Origin: Sequoia sempervirens
Lineage: Eukaryota; Streptophyta; Pinopsida; Cupressales; Cupressaceae
Direction of reading: 5' to 3'
Assembly: GCA_007258455.2 (NCBI GenBank)
Contig: VDFB02187766.1
Location: 211,268-275,267 of the forward strand
DNA: 64,000 bases
Part shown: piece by piece, positions 1-12,739 of the stretch
Layout of the letters: each line of letters starts with the position of its first letter
Position numbering within the stretch: the stretch's first letter is position 1
Position numbers and translations under genes: made by a program
The notes under the pieces: model-generated
Told to the model about the DNA's origin: nothing
Database searches by the model: none
What the model saw: the letters and a program-made list of their open reading frames with translations, nothing else

Positions 1-19
1 TGTAGTTTTTTTGTACTTT

Positions 20-141
20 GATATATATGTATACATATGTATATATATATATATATATATATATCTATATATATGTATACATATATATATATGTGTGTGT
101 ATATATGTGTATATATATGTATATGTATGTATATATACATA

Positions 142-239
<98 letters not shown>

Positions 240-262
240 TGCATATATGTATATATGTATAT
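20..262. repeat. (TA)n compound microsatellite
   Basis: Nearly pure TA dinucleotides, uninterrupted from about 150 to 236, flanked by TATG, TGTG and CATA variants. Long open frames of Tyr/Ile here are artefacts of the repeat and are not genes. Confidence 0.97.
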
Positions 263-474
263 ATGTATAAAATAAAACTCAATACAATAAGCCTTGTTGT
301 CCAGCCTACCATATTGGGTCATGGACCCTCATGGGCTCTCACCAAACCCTCGAGCAAGAATATACATTTCCCACCACTCTGATTAAACATGAAATCAACA
401 TTGCTTATTACAATCAATATAGAGTACATGATGATATGATTTTCTATTTCACCATTATCATTGATTTTCCATTC
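263..474 (-). repeat. Dispersed repeat module alpha, inverted copy
   Basis: The reverse complement matches 43770-43985, 45385-45600 and 46385-46590 over about 200 bases. Shared landmarks are an AATCAGTRACNATGGTNAAATAG-like start, a hairpin around GAGTGGTGGGAAA, and the tail CCAATATGGTAGG. This is the only full copy on the minus strand; the others lie 43 kb away. No coding function is recognised. A 60-aa frame occurs in several copies but is not clearly conserved. Confidence 0.8.
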
Positions 475-919
475 TCACCCGCACACCAAAACCCACATAA
501 TAGAATAAATCTTAATACCAAGATTCACCAAAGAAATAGAAAATTTAGTATTTTGGAACTATTCATAGAAAATTGAAGCCATGAATGAAACAATATAGCC
601 AACACTTTCTCACATGGAAAAACCCATAAAACTATATAGTATTTTGACCACCAATCGACACAATCAAACAATATTAGTTTCAAGAGCCAGTCACATGGAG
701 AAACATGCATAACATGAGAATTCAACATAGGAACCACAACAATCCCCTTTTGAAAATAGCATAATTTTTTTTAGAAATACTCCATGAATGGTTTTTCCAA
801 TATGCACCTCTTTTGATTTCATTCAATTACACCTCTTCCCACTCGGTTTCTCTTCCCTCCATCCTCTCTTGATGGCTTCCTAAAAATGAACATAGAACTA
901 TCACAACGCATCGCAACTG
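475..919. other. No gene seen
   Basis: AT-rich sequence with no coding pattern or repeat recognised. Confidence 0.6.
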
Positions 920-1001
920 TGAAAATTTTGTGAAGGTGGTTGGATGTTATGTTTTGTTCTTTGCATGCCTTGATGGTTGCAAAAGGTGTGGGTTGTGATA
1001 A

Positions 1002-1002
<1 letters not shown>
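920..1002 (+). repeat. Repeat module gamma, copy 1
   Basis: Matches 44590-44665. Both contain TGTTCTTTGCATG, then GATGGTTGCAAAAG or its CATGGTTGCAAAAG variant, then GGGTT. It sits directly before the second TA microsatellite. Confidence 0.65.
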
Positions 1003-1066
<64 letters not shown>

Positions 1067-1365
1067 ATATCTATGTGTGTATATATATATATATATATGT
1101 GCATATAAATATATATGTGCATATATATGTGTATATATATATATGTATGCATGTATGTATGTATACATATGTATATAAGTATATATGTATATATCTATGT
1201 GTATATTTATATATGTACATATGTACATGTATATATATATGTGTGAGTGTGTGTGTTTTTTTGTGTATATGTATTTGTATCTGTATTTACATATATATAT
1301 GTCTATGTATATATATGTGTATATATACATATGTATATATCTATGTAAATATATATATATGCACA
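1003..1365. repeat. Second (TA)n compound microsatellite
   Basis: A pure TA run at about 1005-1054, then TATG, TGTA and CATA variants to about 1365. Long Tyr/Ile frames on both strands are artefacts. Confidence 0.96.
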
Positions 1366-1394
1366 ATACGTGATTGAAAATTGCATAGACATTC

Positions 1395-1500
1395 ACTTTG
1401 TTTCTCAGGGTCTTTAAATGCACATGTTACTTGCACCATCAACACTAGATGGAAACCATACAATGATTAATGTTGATGCTATTTTGTTAGCCTCCTCATT
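1395..1500 (-). repeat. Repeat module beta, inverted copy
   Basis: The reverse complement matches the two tandem beta units at 44181-44530. Shared landmarks, read on the plus strand here, are TTTAAATGCACATGTTACTTGCA, TGGAAACCATACAATGATTAA and GTTAGCCTCC. Confidence 0.7.
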
Positions 1501-1638
1501 GTCATACCAAATGCTTTTTAAATTTAAAAAAAAATACAAAAAAGCACCTGCTACATGGTGCCAGAGTCCTAGAGATGTGAAGGTTGGGAAAATTCAAACC
1601 AATGTTTCTCATGGCCCAATGCTAATTGTTTTTGTTTA

Positions 1639-1911
1639 GCTTTGGCTATATACTTTCATTTACAATGCATAATCAAATAGCTGAAATTATAGAGTCAATG
1701 TTGTTTTCCAAAAGGCATTCTTCTCCATATGGTGGTGCTCAGGAGGCTGTACTGTTTGAATTTTTGATAGGATCCTAGTAAATACATTTATGTAAGTACA
1801 TATATATATATATATATTTGATAGTGAAGAATGCATTTTTGGATAACAATATAAACTGTATGATATTAAGTATTTGATTATGCATTGGAAAGAGTGGAAT
1901 ATAGCCAAAGC
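1639..1911. mobile_element. 273-bp inverted-repeat MITE-like element
   Basis: Both ends read GCTTTGGCTATA inward, and the arms stay alignable for roughly 95 bases: left about 1639-1735, right about 1820-1911. Shared inner blocks include CAATGCATAATCAAATA and GCATTCTTC. The centre holds a short TA run at 1800-1818. A TA dinucleotide flanks each end (1637-1638 and 1912-1913), compatible with a 2-bp target duplication of Tc1/mariner type. The usual Stowaway terminus is not present, so the superfamily is open. Confidence 0.72.
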
Positions 1912-1913
1912 TA

Positions 1914-2832
1914 TCAAAAAATAGTTGGATTGTGTTGTGGAGAATGACACAAACTATTTACATATATTGCAATCATTATATAATTCAACAAAAGCCATAA
2001 GTGAGACAATATTATATTTTGTGCTATGTAGATTTGTATGTAAACCAAAGTAGATGTAAGCAATGTGCATCTGTATTCTTCCCAATGTTTATTGTTTTAT
2101 GAAAATAGTTATTTGTGTGAATCTTGACATGACATACTTCAAATGTTATTCTCCATATCAACTGTTATGTACAACATTGAAACCTTTCTTGCTAAATATT
2201 TGTTTTCCTTCTTACTGCTAGTGTTTCTAGGGGAAAAATGAGGAATTTTGAAATTGAAACAGTGAAGTTGGACTAAAAAATTGTATGTTAAGTATTATTT
2301 GAATCATTGAAGCACTTGTTATTATTAATCATTTTCTCCCATATTGTTAATGGCTGTGTGAAAAAATTAAGTTGCCATGTTGTGTTTTCAAGTCATAGAC
2401 CTTCTAGCCATCTGCCAGCATTACAACTCTTCATTCTAAGAGAGCATATAGAGCAATGTCAGTGGTCTCTAGCTCTTCCAAGGATGGAAAACAATCCTCA
2501 AGTAGTAGTCTTGTAAGTGTGTTTGTTGTTTAGTTTATTGTCATTGCCAATTATCTTGTTAGTTTCTCAAGTACACCAAACAAATAAAAAATTTACTTCA
2601 TTTGCATTAACAATTACTATGATATATGTTCCAACTTATTTATATTTGAATTGTTTGTCTTGTTTTCCCTTCAATTTATTGGCCTTTTTGGATTAACTTA
2701 CATCTTAGAGGGGAAAATGTCTTAGTTTCCAAATGTGTCAATATTATTGTTTCCTTTTAGAGTTGAGTCATAGTTATAGACATCTCATTATTGGGCACTA
2801 TGCTGAGTTTAATTTCCTTGTAGGTTACAAAT
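1914..2832. other. No gene recognised
   Basis: A 69-codon frame at 2307-2516 has no recognisable motif. The stretch lies directly 5' of the RPA1-like pseudogene and may contain its old leader, but nothing shows this. Confidence 0.5.
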
Positions 2833-3728
2833 GTGAATCTAGCCTTAACAAGAGATGCACTATGATTTATAGATGCTAGAGATGTTTTCCCATCTCCAGT
2901 CCTCCAACTAATGTCTTACCAAAAAAAAGGATGTGATCAAAGCCCATTCAATTGGTACAAATTCATTCTATCTGATGGAGCCCACATGCAGATGTGAATT
3001 TTTCCTACAAAATACAATGACCTTTTGTTTACAAGTGAATTGAAAATAGGTTCGATTGTGTGCTTGACAAACTATTTGTCTAGAAAGCTACAAGAATCAA
3101 GGTTTGATATAGTTATGCCTTGCTTGTTCTTGTAGTTTCCTTCTTCCTTGTTTGTACGGGCTACCTTTTAAAGTATTTAATATTCATTTCTTTCTAGGGA
3201 AATTGTCATGCTATCCCTAGATGTGAAGATGAGAAATTTCTAGCTAATTGGAAAACCTAGATATTTGTTTAGAGACCAAGAAGAACAAAAAGCTAGCTGT
3301 GAGTTTCCCTCCCCATCCAAATGAGCCTCCATCTTTGGAATTAATACATCACCAAGATAGCAAGATTCTCCTACAAAAATCAACCGTATTAAAGGGTTCA
3401 ATGTTTACCAAACCAAATGAATAATAAAGGTCGTGTAACAACAAAGAGGGATATGCACCATTATAGCAAGCAAGGGCACAAGGGGCAGATTTTCAGCTTT
3501 GATAGATCATTGATGATGAGGGCACAAGAATATAGATTACATGCTTTAATGAGATTCCAGACATACATTATGATAAGGTTGAGGTGGCTTGTACTTATTA
3601 TGTGTCAAAGGGATTGGTGAGACAAACAGACAAAAACATTAATAAGTTAAATAGCCATATGGAAATCATTCTGGATCAAAGTTCAATGTTAAAGTGTTGT
3701 GATGGTGAGGCCTTTGTGCCAAAGAAAG
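2833..3728 (+). pseudogene. RPA1 (RPA70)-like pseudogene, 5' part
   Basis: This encodes the N-terminal half of the large subunit of replication protein A, the eukaryotic single-strand DNA-binding complex. One frame from 2833 to 3135 resembles the RPA1 N-terminal domain. It contains FPSPVLQLM, then LSDGAHMQM, then GSIVCLTNYLS, but has in-frame stops after about codons 10 and 45. The first OB fold (DBD-A) is seen at about 3395-3728: GRVTTKRDMHHYS, then FSFD, a frameshift near 3560, then VACTYYVSKG and NKLNSHMEIILDQSSM. The match ends exactly where element A begins. The initiator ATG is missing and no introns are evident. Identity as RPA1 is secure from domain order; whether it was a host paralogue, a retrocopy, or cargo of a Helitron (some plant Helitrons carry RPA-like genes) is not settled. 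Confidence 0.85.
3724..3728. repeat. Target site duplication of element A, left
   Basis: GAAAG directly before the 5' LTR; the same five bases follow the 3' LTR at 22694-22698. Confidence 0.95.
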
Positions 3729-4831
3729 TGTAGAAATGCAAAATATGCATGCATTTCAATCCACCAATTTAATTAAATAACCTTCATTTAATTAAATCTA
3801 ACATTTCATCCTTTAATTAAATAAATTCACTTTACCATTACTTGATTTGATTAAATAAATCAATGTTAATCATATCCTAACATTCCATCTTTTATAAAAA
3901 ATCTCCTAAGTTCATCTCCTTCAAATTAAATAACTTTTATCGCACATCATCCTTTTAATTAAATAAACCATACTTTATTTAATTAAATCTCAAATTCATA
4001 GTGAACCTCCTTTTGAATTACATAAATCCAAGTATTTAAGTCAAATGGGTCAAAAAATTCTAACATCATCTTAGTTAATCAAACTATGATTAATCTAATC
4101 TAATCACCCATCACATCCTCTAGCTTTTCCCACTTGCACAAATAAAGCATTTTAATTCATTTATTAAAATCCTCATTTTCCCTCAAAAAGGCATCTTTGG
4201 AAGAATATTCCTCAAGTTTGAATTTGAAAACAAGTTGACTTGTCCCTTCCAACATGGCGATAACTCTCCTCTTACATGTCCTCCACTTTGCATTTAAGTA
4301 TCTTTTTTCTCCCTCCAACAAGCCAAATTTGAATTTGAAAAGGCCAACAAATCTCATTTATTGGCACATTGACCAAAACTTGCACATCCTCCATCCACTC
4401 ACAAGGTGACAAGTGGCTCCTTCTTATTGGTTGAATCTTTATCCCACATTGCTCTCTTTTGGGCACTCTTTCAACTTGAGATTCTATAAATAGAAGCCTC
4501 ATTCTTCAACAATCCATCCATAATCTTATGCAAAGTTACTCTCTTCAATTGAGAGCTAATTTTTTCCATTTCACTACATCTTCAAAGCATTTTATCATTG
4601 ATCTTGTCAAGGATTGGGAAAGGGTCACTTTGCACAAGTGACACAAATCCACTATGGAATAGGTATATGTCATGCTTTTATATGTCTGTTAATCATCCTT
4701 GTTATTTATTGCATTTTGGAAGCATTGATATGTTATTTCATAGGAGTGTTGATAAGTTTGCATGTGCATGAACTAACCCCACCAATGAGTGTTGGAATAG
4801 ATTGATCACTTGCAGATTTAGGGGTGCTTCA
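3729..4831 (+). repeat. Element A 5' LTR
   Basis: 1,103 bp, starts TGTAG and ends TTCA. It aligns with 20812-22693 apart from a 773-bp insertion in that copy. The first 300 bases carry at least six TTTAATTAAAT-type palindromes. The U3 has a TATA box at 4485-4492. The two LTRs are visibly diverged, so the insertion is not recent. Confidence 0.95.
4485..4492 (+). promoter_or_regulatory. TATA box of the element A LTR
   Basis: TATAAATA, preserved at 22347-22354 in the other LTR; the usual place for the retroelement promoter. Confidence 0.7.
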
Positions 4832-4833
4832 TT

Positions 4834-4852
4834 ATGGCGCTAGAAGGATGCC
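4834..4852 (+). promoter_or_regulatory. Element A primer binding site
   Basis: ATGGCGCTAGAAGGATGCC begins two bases after the LTR and resembles the TGGCGC-type primer sites of Tat/Athila Gypsy elements. The tRNA was not identified. Confidence 0.6.
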
Positions 4853-7800
4853 TTAAAGTGTAAATCCATTTCCAAAATAAGTTCAAATTCGATTATATAT
4901 TTTAGTATTTTGGATTTTTCCATAAGAATTTTTCCTTTTGATAGGGAGGTTCAGTCTCCTTCCCGGTATGTTGGGAAAACTATGCTCCATTTATGTGATT
5001 TGTTTTGATCACTGTATTTGTTTTCTACAATTTCTACCGATATCCTCGATATCTCTGTTCCCTTGCACGAACATAAGAGGCATGGTTAACGAGTCATGGA
5101 TGTGGTTATAATCATGAATTGACACTATATTATTGTGGAAATTGTGTAATATTTGCCTGTCTTCATTTTGTGGATTTAATGTTTGAGAAATACCTTATCT
5201 TTAGGCAGGTAAAGGGTTCTTTTGCTACAACATTTAAAATATTTAGTACCATTCCTTCTTATTTTATTCTGGCTTGTTCATGAAAAAAATATCTTTTGTT
5301 GTCTGTCATTTCCTTAGCTAGTAATTTATTTATTTTTTGTTTGGATCGATTTGTATAACTTTAAGCAATAAATGTTGTTCATTTATAGCTTACAATTTAG
5401 GATTCATTACTTTGTAAAATCTGATCATTACAAGGAGACATGTGCTCATAGATAGCCACGGGGTTATGGTTGGTATATCTCAATCAATTCATAAGTCATT
5501 TAAGTACCTTGGACTTACATAGTTGTCCCACCACAGCTGATTTGTTTGTTTTATTTAGAGGAGATTTAAAATGCACAATTTAGCTTTGAGTATCGGTCTC
5601 CAAAGGAATCATCCACCATCCCCCTTTTGGTGCTGGTACACATTTTATGAGTTCTTCACACTCCAACAAAAGTCAACAATCCATCAGTTCATTCCATATT
5701 TAAGAATCACCACTTTGTTTTTCTGTCACTTTCCTTTAATGTGTGTAGGAGGTTGCCATGTTTGACAAGCAGACTGTCAGTGTATTAGGAGGTCGTTGAT
5801 TGAAAGACTTCTTATATGTCAAAAACAAAACAAAAAAAGAGTCTTGTTTCCCAGCAGCTTCACTCAAATTTGGCACTATTCTATTTGGATTATTCTAGCA
5901 AAATGAATTTCTTAGATGATGCGTAGACATAAATATTTGACTGGCCAACTTATACCCGCACAAAGATTGTGACAAGAAATAGTCGAATATCACATCGCTT
6001 GCAAGAAAAAAGAAAAAAAAGTGCTTCATTGCATTCGCTACAATAGAAGTGCTTGGTGGGAGTCACTGAGACCAACACAAAATATTAATGAGCCTGCCCG
6101 ATCAAGACTTGTGTGTGTAGGAGCATGCCAGAATGAAAATCCCAACATTGATCGGTGCTTGGAAATGATATGATTCATATTGCACATTACAAAGAAAATA
6201 AGTGTGGGTGTTTTAACGTCTGTGTTTGGTGTTAAAGTTGCGAGGTTGTTGTCCCACGATTGGCATGCTAGTAGGCAAGGCAAACAGATTCCTTAGTCAA
6301 CATTTTTTTTTGTCAACTCAAGTTGCCAAGGTGTCAATGCAAGGAGTGTTATGGCTCTCTTTTTTGCGTTGATAGGCAACATAACATCTTTTGATAGCAA
6401 CTATGATTGTTGTACATGTTTCATTGGAGATCTTATCATCGTCTATATAACATATTTTTATTATTATGTTCCTTTTTTTTTCTTTCAAATACATTCTTTT
6501 ACAATTTAAGCATTTGTTTCTTTATTTGAACTCTGACAAGTAAGGTAAAGAAAATCAAAATTTAAGTTCTTGGTGTGTTCATTGATTACTTTTGTTGCTA
6601 ACATAAGGATGTTGGGTACATGAGATTTTGAAATCAATTGATCTTTTATGACTTTTGTATATCAAAAATGGAGATTTTGAAATCAATTGATCTTTTATGA
6701 CTTTTATATATCAAATAAGGAGATATGACTTTGGTATATAAAAAATGGAGATTTTGAATTCAATTGATCTTTTATGGCCTTTGTATATCAAATATGGATA
6801 TTTTGAAATCAATTGATCTTTTATGGCCTTTGTATATCAAATATGGAGATTTTGAAATCAATTGATCTTTTATGGCTTTCTATATATCAAATATGGAGAT
6901 ATTGAAATCAATTGTTATTTTATGGAAATAAGTATAAGATTTATTATGTGCCTTGTTAATTATATTTTCCTCTTAAAAAGGGGTTTCCTCAAATGATTGG
7001 AATTTTTTATGTATACTTTTATCATTTACCATGCATGCCTAACTCTTGTTTGTATATCTTCTATAGGTGAAGGTTGATGTCAAAATCAAACATTGGAATC
7101 CAGTGAAAAAAAAAGCAAGATTGGAGTTATTGAGCATCAAACTTGAAACAAAAAAGAATTTTTTAATTCTTTTTAACGACATCCGTCTTATGCTTTAATT
7201 TTTTGTTTTACATTAACTCACTTGTTTTTTGGGATTTAAAATGAACATTTCAAAAGCTTTCAATTTTCATTGCAAAGGAGTTAAAATGAACTTTAGGAAA
7301 ATTAACTAGATTTCATTTGAGGGTAACAAGTGAACAAACAACTTTCATATCTCATTTTTGTGCTTTAAAATGAATCAAAATCATTGCTTTGTGGACTTAA
7401 AATGAACATGTGAAACTTTGTTTTTGTGATTGCTTACTTAAACTAACATCATCAAAAATGACATATGTGCTTCTCTCACAGTTTACAGTGATCTTGAGAA
7501 TCAAAAGGCCTTTTTTGTGATCTTAGGTTGAGATAAAGTAATCACCTCCACACTTCATTTTGGGTTTAAAAATTGAACAAAACACTTTGCAAGTGTGAGT
7601 AAACCTATTGCATGTGTTCTCCCTTTGTTTCTAAATGAAGGTTGATCAAACTATGAATATGTTTACTCCTTTTGTCTATCTTAGAGGGCCTGCATTGGGG
7701 AAAAAGTACTCATCCAAGGGAATGACTCAACCGGTAACACTCTAAAGCCAAGAGGATTTCTAGCTGGGATATAAATGTGGGTACTAGAGTAAACACAAGT

Positions 7801-9419
7801 ATCGCATGGTTGAATCCAATGAGAAGGAAAGCAATGGTCTCTTGCCACAATGGGTCAACTCCTATGAACAAAAATTCCAAACTAAAACCGTTGTTTAGAA
7901 ATTTCCAAAATCCTTGATCTATTTGTTGGTGGAAGAACGATTGTTTTGAAGCTGCCCCACACTTTTACGGTATTTAGTAGAAATGGAAAGCATGCCATGG
8001 GATTTTCATGGGTGTTGATGCTTGGTTGCCCCGTATAAGTGAGTGTCGTGGAGGGGAGCCAGTGGGGTCAATCATCTAACCATTCACTAAAGATAAGCAT
8101 ATCTAGACTTGTCCAAGTGGGGACTCAACAAATATTGTCTTTCATATCCATAGTATTTTGCTTGTTCTTTGTTACAAAATTATTTTCTTGTTCGAAAACA
8201 TTTGAAAACAAACATTTAACATCATCCTCAAAATTTTAAACCCTTTAGGAGGCAAATACAATTGACCAAATTCATGTGTTATTGCTTACCCTTGGGATTT
8301 CATCCTTAGAGGTTTTTAAACACTTGGATTTACATCTGTATTTACCTACTAAATTTAAACAATATGTAACCCTTGCCTTAACTTCATCAAAGTTTCACCC
8401 AATATACCTTTAGAAATGAGAAGAAGTTGAGACATTGGACATTTAGTTTGAAAACGTAATCAAGAAGTGTGTGGTAAAACAAAGTCATTAAGCAAAGACT
8501 AAAAAATATTGGACCCCACACATGTGTCTCCAATGATTTCACGCAAGATCAAGATCAAGAAAACAAAGTGAAAAGCCCTTAGTTTGAAAGCCCATCACAA
8601 GCGTCTCTCAATGCTATACAAATGCAGATGAAGACTACTTTTTAACTTTTATAGAAACGCTTCAATAAATAATCATGGTTTGTACTCATTCTATTACTGT
8701 CAAAACCTGAATCTTTTTAGAGAGTTTGAACATCTTGTTTAGAAAAGACCTTGTTCTTCAATATTAAGGTCTAAGTAAACAAGTGTCTTTTTAGGTACAT
8801 CCTAGGATCAAAATCAAACCTTCATCCATCTTTGAACATCAAAACCAAAAATCATCTCATCAACAACTCTTCGAAAATCTTGAAAAACTCCTTCATGTTA
8901 AACTTTGGGAAAAGCATTTGAAATCAATCCAAAATCACCTTGTTTGATTGAATGTGTGTAGATGCATCCTTCTCCAGATACTTGATCAAATTATCAAAAC
9001 TTGTGAATAAATTCATCCCTTGATAAAATCCAACATCTTGGAATTTTGGAGTTCATTATCAATATCATCTTGTTTGGATAGGAGTGTTTAGATGAATCCT
9101 TCTTCTCACACCTAGACAAATTCTCATCTTGTCAACGATTTAACTCTAGGAAAACATTTGACCTCTTAGAGTTTATGAGTCCACCAAAATCTGAATCTGA
9201 AACAAACCAATGCTAAATCAAGTCCTAAAGTTTAACATACCCTTCAAAATTTGCTTAAGAGTTCCAAATCATCCATCAAACATCCATCTTGCATCCATAT
9301 AATTATCACCCTTTGATCTTTAAATCATCCTAAAATTTCTTTTTTGTACCTGAGGTTAGATCAATCCAAAAGAATTAGAGAATTCACCTTCCAAATTCTT
9401 GAAGATTGATCCCTATTTT
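4853..9419 (+). other. Element A long untranslated leader
   Basis: About 4.5 kb between primer site and gag with no convincing coding frame; the longest ATG frames here are under 90 codons. It holds the 49-bp minisatellite at 6622-6926. Two related stretches near 8935-9010 and 9060-9140 share CTTGTTTGGAT-like and GATGAATCCTTCT-like blocks. Confidence 0.7.
6622..6926 (+). repeat. 49-bp minisatellite in the element A leader
   Basis: About six units of roughly 49 bp, each beginning GAGATTTTGAAATCAATTGA and running through TTTTATG to ATATCAAATATG. One unit in the middle is truncated to about 28 bp. Confidence 0.9.
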
Positions 9420-12252
9420 ATGGTGCAAACTAGATCACAACACAAGAGGAACATGGAAGCCAACAAAGAAACATCTACTTCAAGTCACTTAAGTCAAACC
9501 ACTCTTGAAATGAATCCCATTGGGTCTGGCAGTCTCACAGTTAACCTTCCTACATTCTCGCAAGACCATCAAGAGGAAGGTGTCCAAATGGAGGATCTTA
9601 CCAATAATCCATTTAGAATGTCACATGAGGAAATCACTGGAATAATTCAAAATCTGGAGAATCATAAAATTATCAACATCATGATGAGAATCAATCCCTC
9701 ACTATACATGCTCAAATTAGCAAAGCAAGGGTCTAAAATCCCCTCTGATTTCGATATGAGCACTATTGTGGAACTATCTTTTGGAGTCATGCCTCCAATC
9801 TCATCTACCATCCCCATTTCATCTACCCCCTCATTTCAAAGCATCACTCAAACCATCTCGTAAATCACATCATCCATTGCTCCAATGCAACCCATTGTTA
9901 ACAAAGGAAGTGCATTTCTCAATGCATTGCAAACACGTCCTCTCATAAACAATTAGGATTTGGATGCAAACACTATCTTGGGACAAACCGTACCCCTAAA
10001 TCCATCGTATACATATGTCCCTCTCACCTTTCATGATCCAAATGATCCATCATCATCATAATTCTGTGCAACACCCCAAACCTCTCTCCCCATAACCTCG
10101 CAAGGAGAGGGTGACATGTTCAGACCAGGGGGCATTTTCGACACGACACCATTTTCTCAAGAGATCACATCTTTCACAATTCCACCACTTTCACCATTAC
10201 CATCATCATCCACACCACTTCTTGGCTTAGGGCTTCCCCCTTTACCAAATATCAATCAAACCAACATTCCAAACATTAATCAAAACATCACGCCAAACTT
10301 TCAAAACTTGTCATCAACATCACAACAATAGATGACAACTACACAAGCAATCACCACATCATCAACTATCTCCCTAACATCTCAAAGCATGGTCTCTCAA
10401 GGACCAACCACATTAACCACACCATCCACCAATCAAATCCCAATCACCAACATGATGATGCCTCTCACCACCACAATGAGAAACATTCCAAATCCACCTC
10501 CATCTCAACCACCACCAAGCTCCAATATATCAAGCCAATACAGTATGGTGTTACAAACCGCTCAAAAATTTGCTTATCAAAAGGCATTTTTGCAAGTACA
10601 AAAGCAACAAGCCGCGTAATTAGCTGCTCAACAAGTTGCAGAATTAGCTTCTTAGCAAGCCACTCAAGTGGGGCAAGATGCATCTTAAGCTGTCCATATC
10701 ACACAACAAGCGCAACAGGCTGTACAAGCCCAAGCCTTATTGCAAGAAGAAGAAGAAGAAGAAGCTGCACAAGCTGTGCAGGTGCAAGCACAAGCTCAAG
10801 CTACACAAGCTGTACAGGTGCAAGCACAAGCTCAAGCCCAAGCTCAAGCACACGCTCAAGCCAAAGCCCAATATTAAGCACAAAAAGCACAATATCTTGC
10901 ACAACAACATGCACTGCAACAACAAGCATATCAAGAACAGTAAGAAGTAGCCCAATTAGCAGCTCAACAACAAGCACAACAACAAGCTCAACCACAGGCA
11001 CTAATAGCAAAACTACAAAGAGAACAATAACAAGCATTGTTGCAAGCATAGTTGGCTCAACAAAATATGCAAACATTATCCATCAACATACCAACCAATC
11101 CACCCATCCCACTGACAATTGAACCACCTAAGAAAACTTTCATCCCACCCCCTAATCTACAAAATGATGTGACAACACAAATTAGGTTGCTCTTGCAACA
11201 AGTGCTTGACCTTTAATCAAGGTGAACCATGAAAACACCCAACAACTTGTGCCCTTATCTATTCGATAGAAGCCTTGTAATGAAACCATTCTCGAAGGGA
11301 TTTGAGATCCCTAAATTCAACAAGTACTATGGGATGGGAAACCTTGAAGATCATATTAGGGAATTCCAAGTTTGGCTGACCACGCTATAGAATGGTTCTC
11401 TCACCTACCTACAGGAATCAAGACATTCCAAGAAATCATAGATGCATTCATCAAGAACTACGCATGCAATATCACCATGGATGTTAGTCTAGAGGATCTC
11501 TCAGCTTTGAAACAAGGTAAGAATGAATCATTCACTTCATTCCTACAACAATGGCGATCCAAGGCCAATAGGAGCAAATGGGTCAAGCTCGAGGAACAAC
11601 AAGTGTGCACTATCATATCCAACAACCTCTTGGCATTCCATCTCAAGGTCCAAGGGATAACCATGTATGACCAGTTGATTTCCATGGTGCTTAGCATTGA
11701 ACAAGCCCTTATGACACAACCTAGAGGATCAACTTCATATCCTAAACAATAGAATAATCGCCCACCCACCAATTACAATTACAAACCTCGCACATGGGAA
11801 AGAAACAAAAATATTATGAACGATGGTGTCATCGATTCCAAATTTGCTAGATCAGTGCCCCTTAGCAAAACATACCTACACCACAACAAGAAAACCAAAA
11901 CCATCATCAAAACAACCATTACACGAACACAACACATCAAACCAACAATCAAGCAATCAATAACATCAATGATCAAAGGGGCTCGCCCCAACTAAACAAG
12001 AATTTTGTCAAGCAAAAATACATCGCTCTTGGGGAACCACTCAAAGTCATCATGAAGAAACTGATAAATGAAAACCTCATCAATATTCCCATCTATGAGA
12101 ACTACCAAGAACCAGATGTTAAACCTCCTTGGTATAACAAAAATCATCTCTGCGAATTCCACAAAATCAAAGGATACACCACTAACAATTGTATGAAGTT
12201 AAAGAACATAGTCCAAGACCTCATTGATCAAAGAATTATAAATGTGGAATAG
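9420..12252 (+). pseudogene. Element A gag (decayed)
   Basis: The nucleocapsid polyprotein. The likely start is MVQTRSQ at 9420; the frame also extends to a TTG at 9399. One frame runs with several stops to about 11370. It passes a Pro/Ser/Thr-rich part and then an Ala/Gln-rich stretch (about 10560-11060), and enters the capsid core at about 11229 (NNLCPYLFDRSLVMKPFSKG). Near 11373 the frame changes and the sequence jumps from REFQVW to HAIEWFSHLP. About 20 capsid residues usual in this family are missing, so a small deletion is likely. A zinc-knuckle remnant, CEFHKIKGYTTNNC, lies near 12150; its histidine is a tyrosine. Confidence 0.85.
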
Positions 12253-12739
12253 CCAATAGGAAACCAGAACCTCAAAATATACATGAATCTGATGACTAAC
12301 CATAGCAATAAAGGGAACAATAACACAAATAAAGGGAAAGGCACCTTCAAAAATGAGAATCATGTGTATGAAACTATCATTGCCTCCCTAGATGAATACT
12401 GCATAGTAATCACTATCAAAGGAGCTCAAGCCGATTATGGAGTCACCACAAGAGGCAGCAAAGTTTCCATCACATGATCATCCCAGCTAAATAGAGTCCC
12501 TACACCCAAATCTATTCCAAATGGTTACAATGTCCTTGATCAGCTAAAAAGAACAACAACACAAATCTCCATCATGGAGTTATTAAGAATATCATCCACC
12601 CACTATAAAATCCTTGAGGAAGCATTGGCTTCATCCACCATTCCCACATATCTTGATGTAGAACAATTCCAAGCTATGGTCAGCAACATCATTACCCTAA
12701 ATCTCCTTAAATTATTTGATCAATACTTTCCCGCTCAAC

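Noticed and set aside
11..1423. Long Tyr/Ile-rich open frames on both strands
   Set aside because: Produced by TA microsatellites; the same repeat is open in several frames and has no domain.
4157..4502. Frames shared with 22019-22364
   Set aside because: Both are in the LTRs of element A; no domain and no selection visible.
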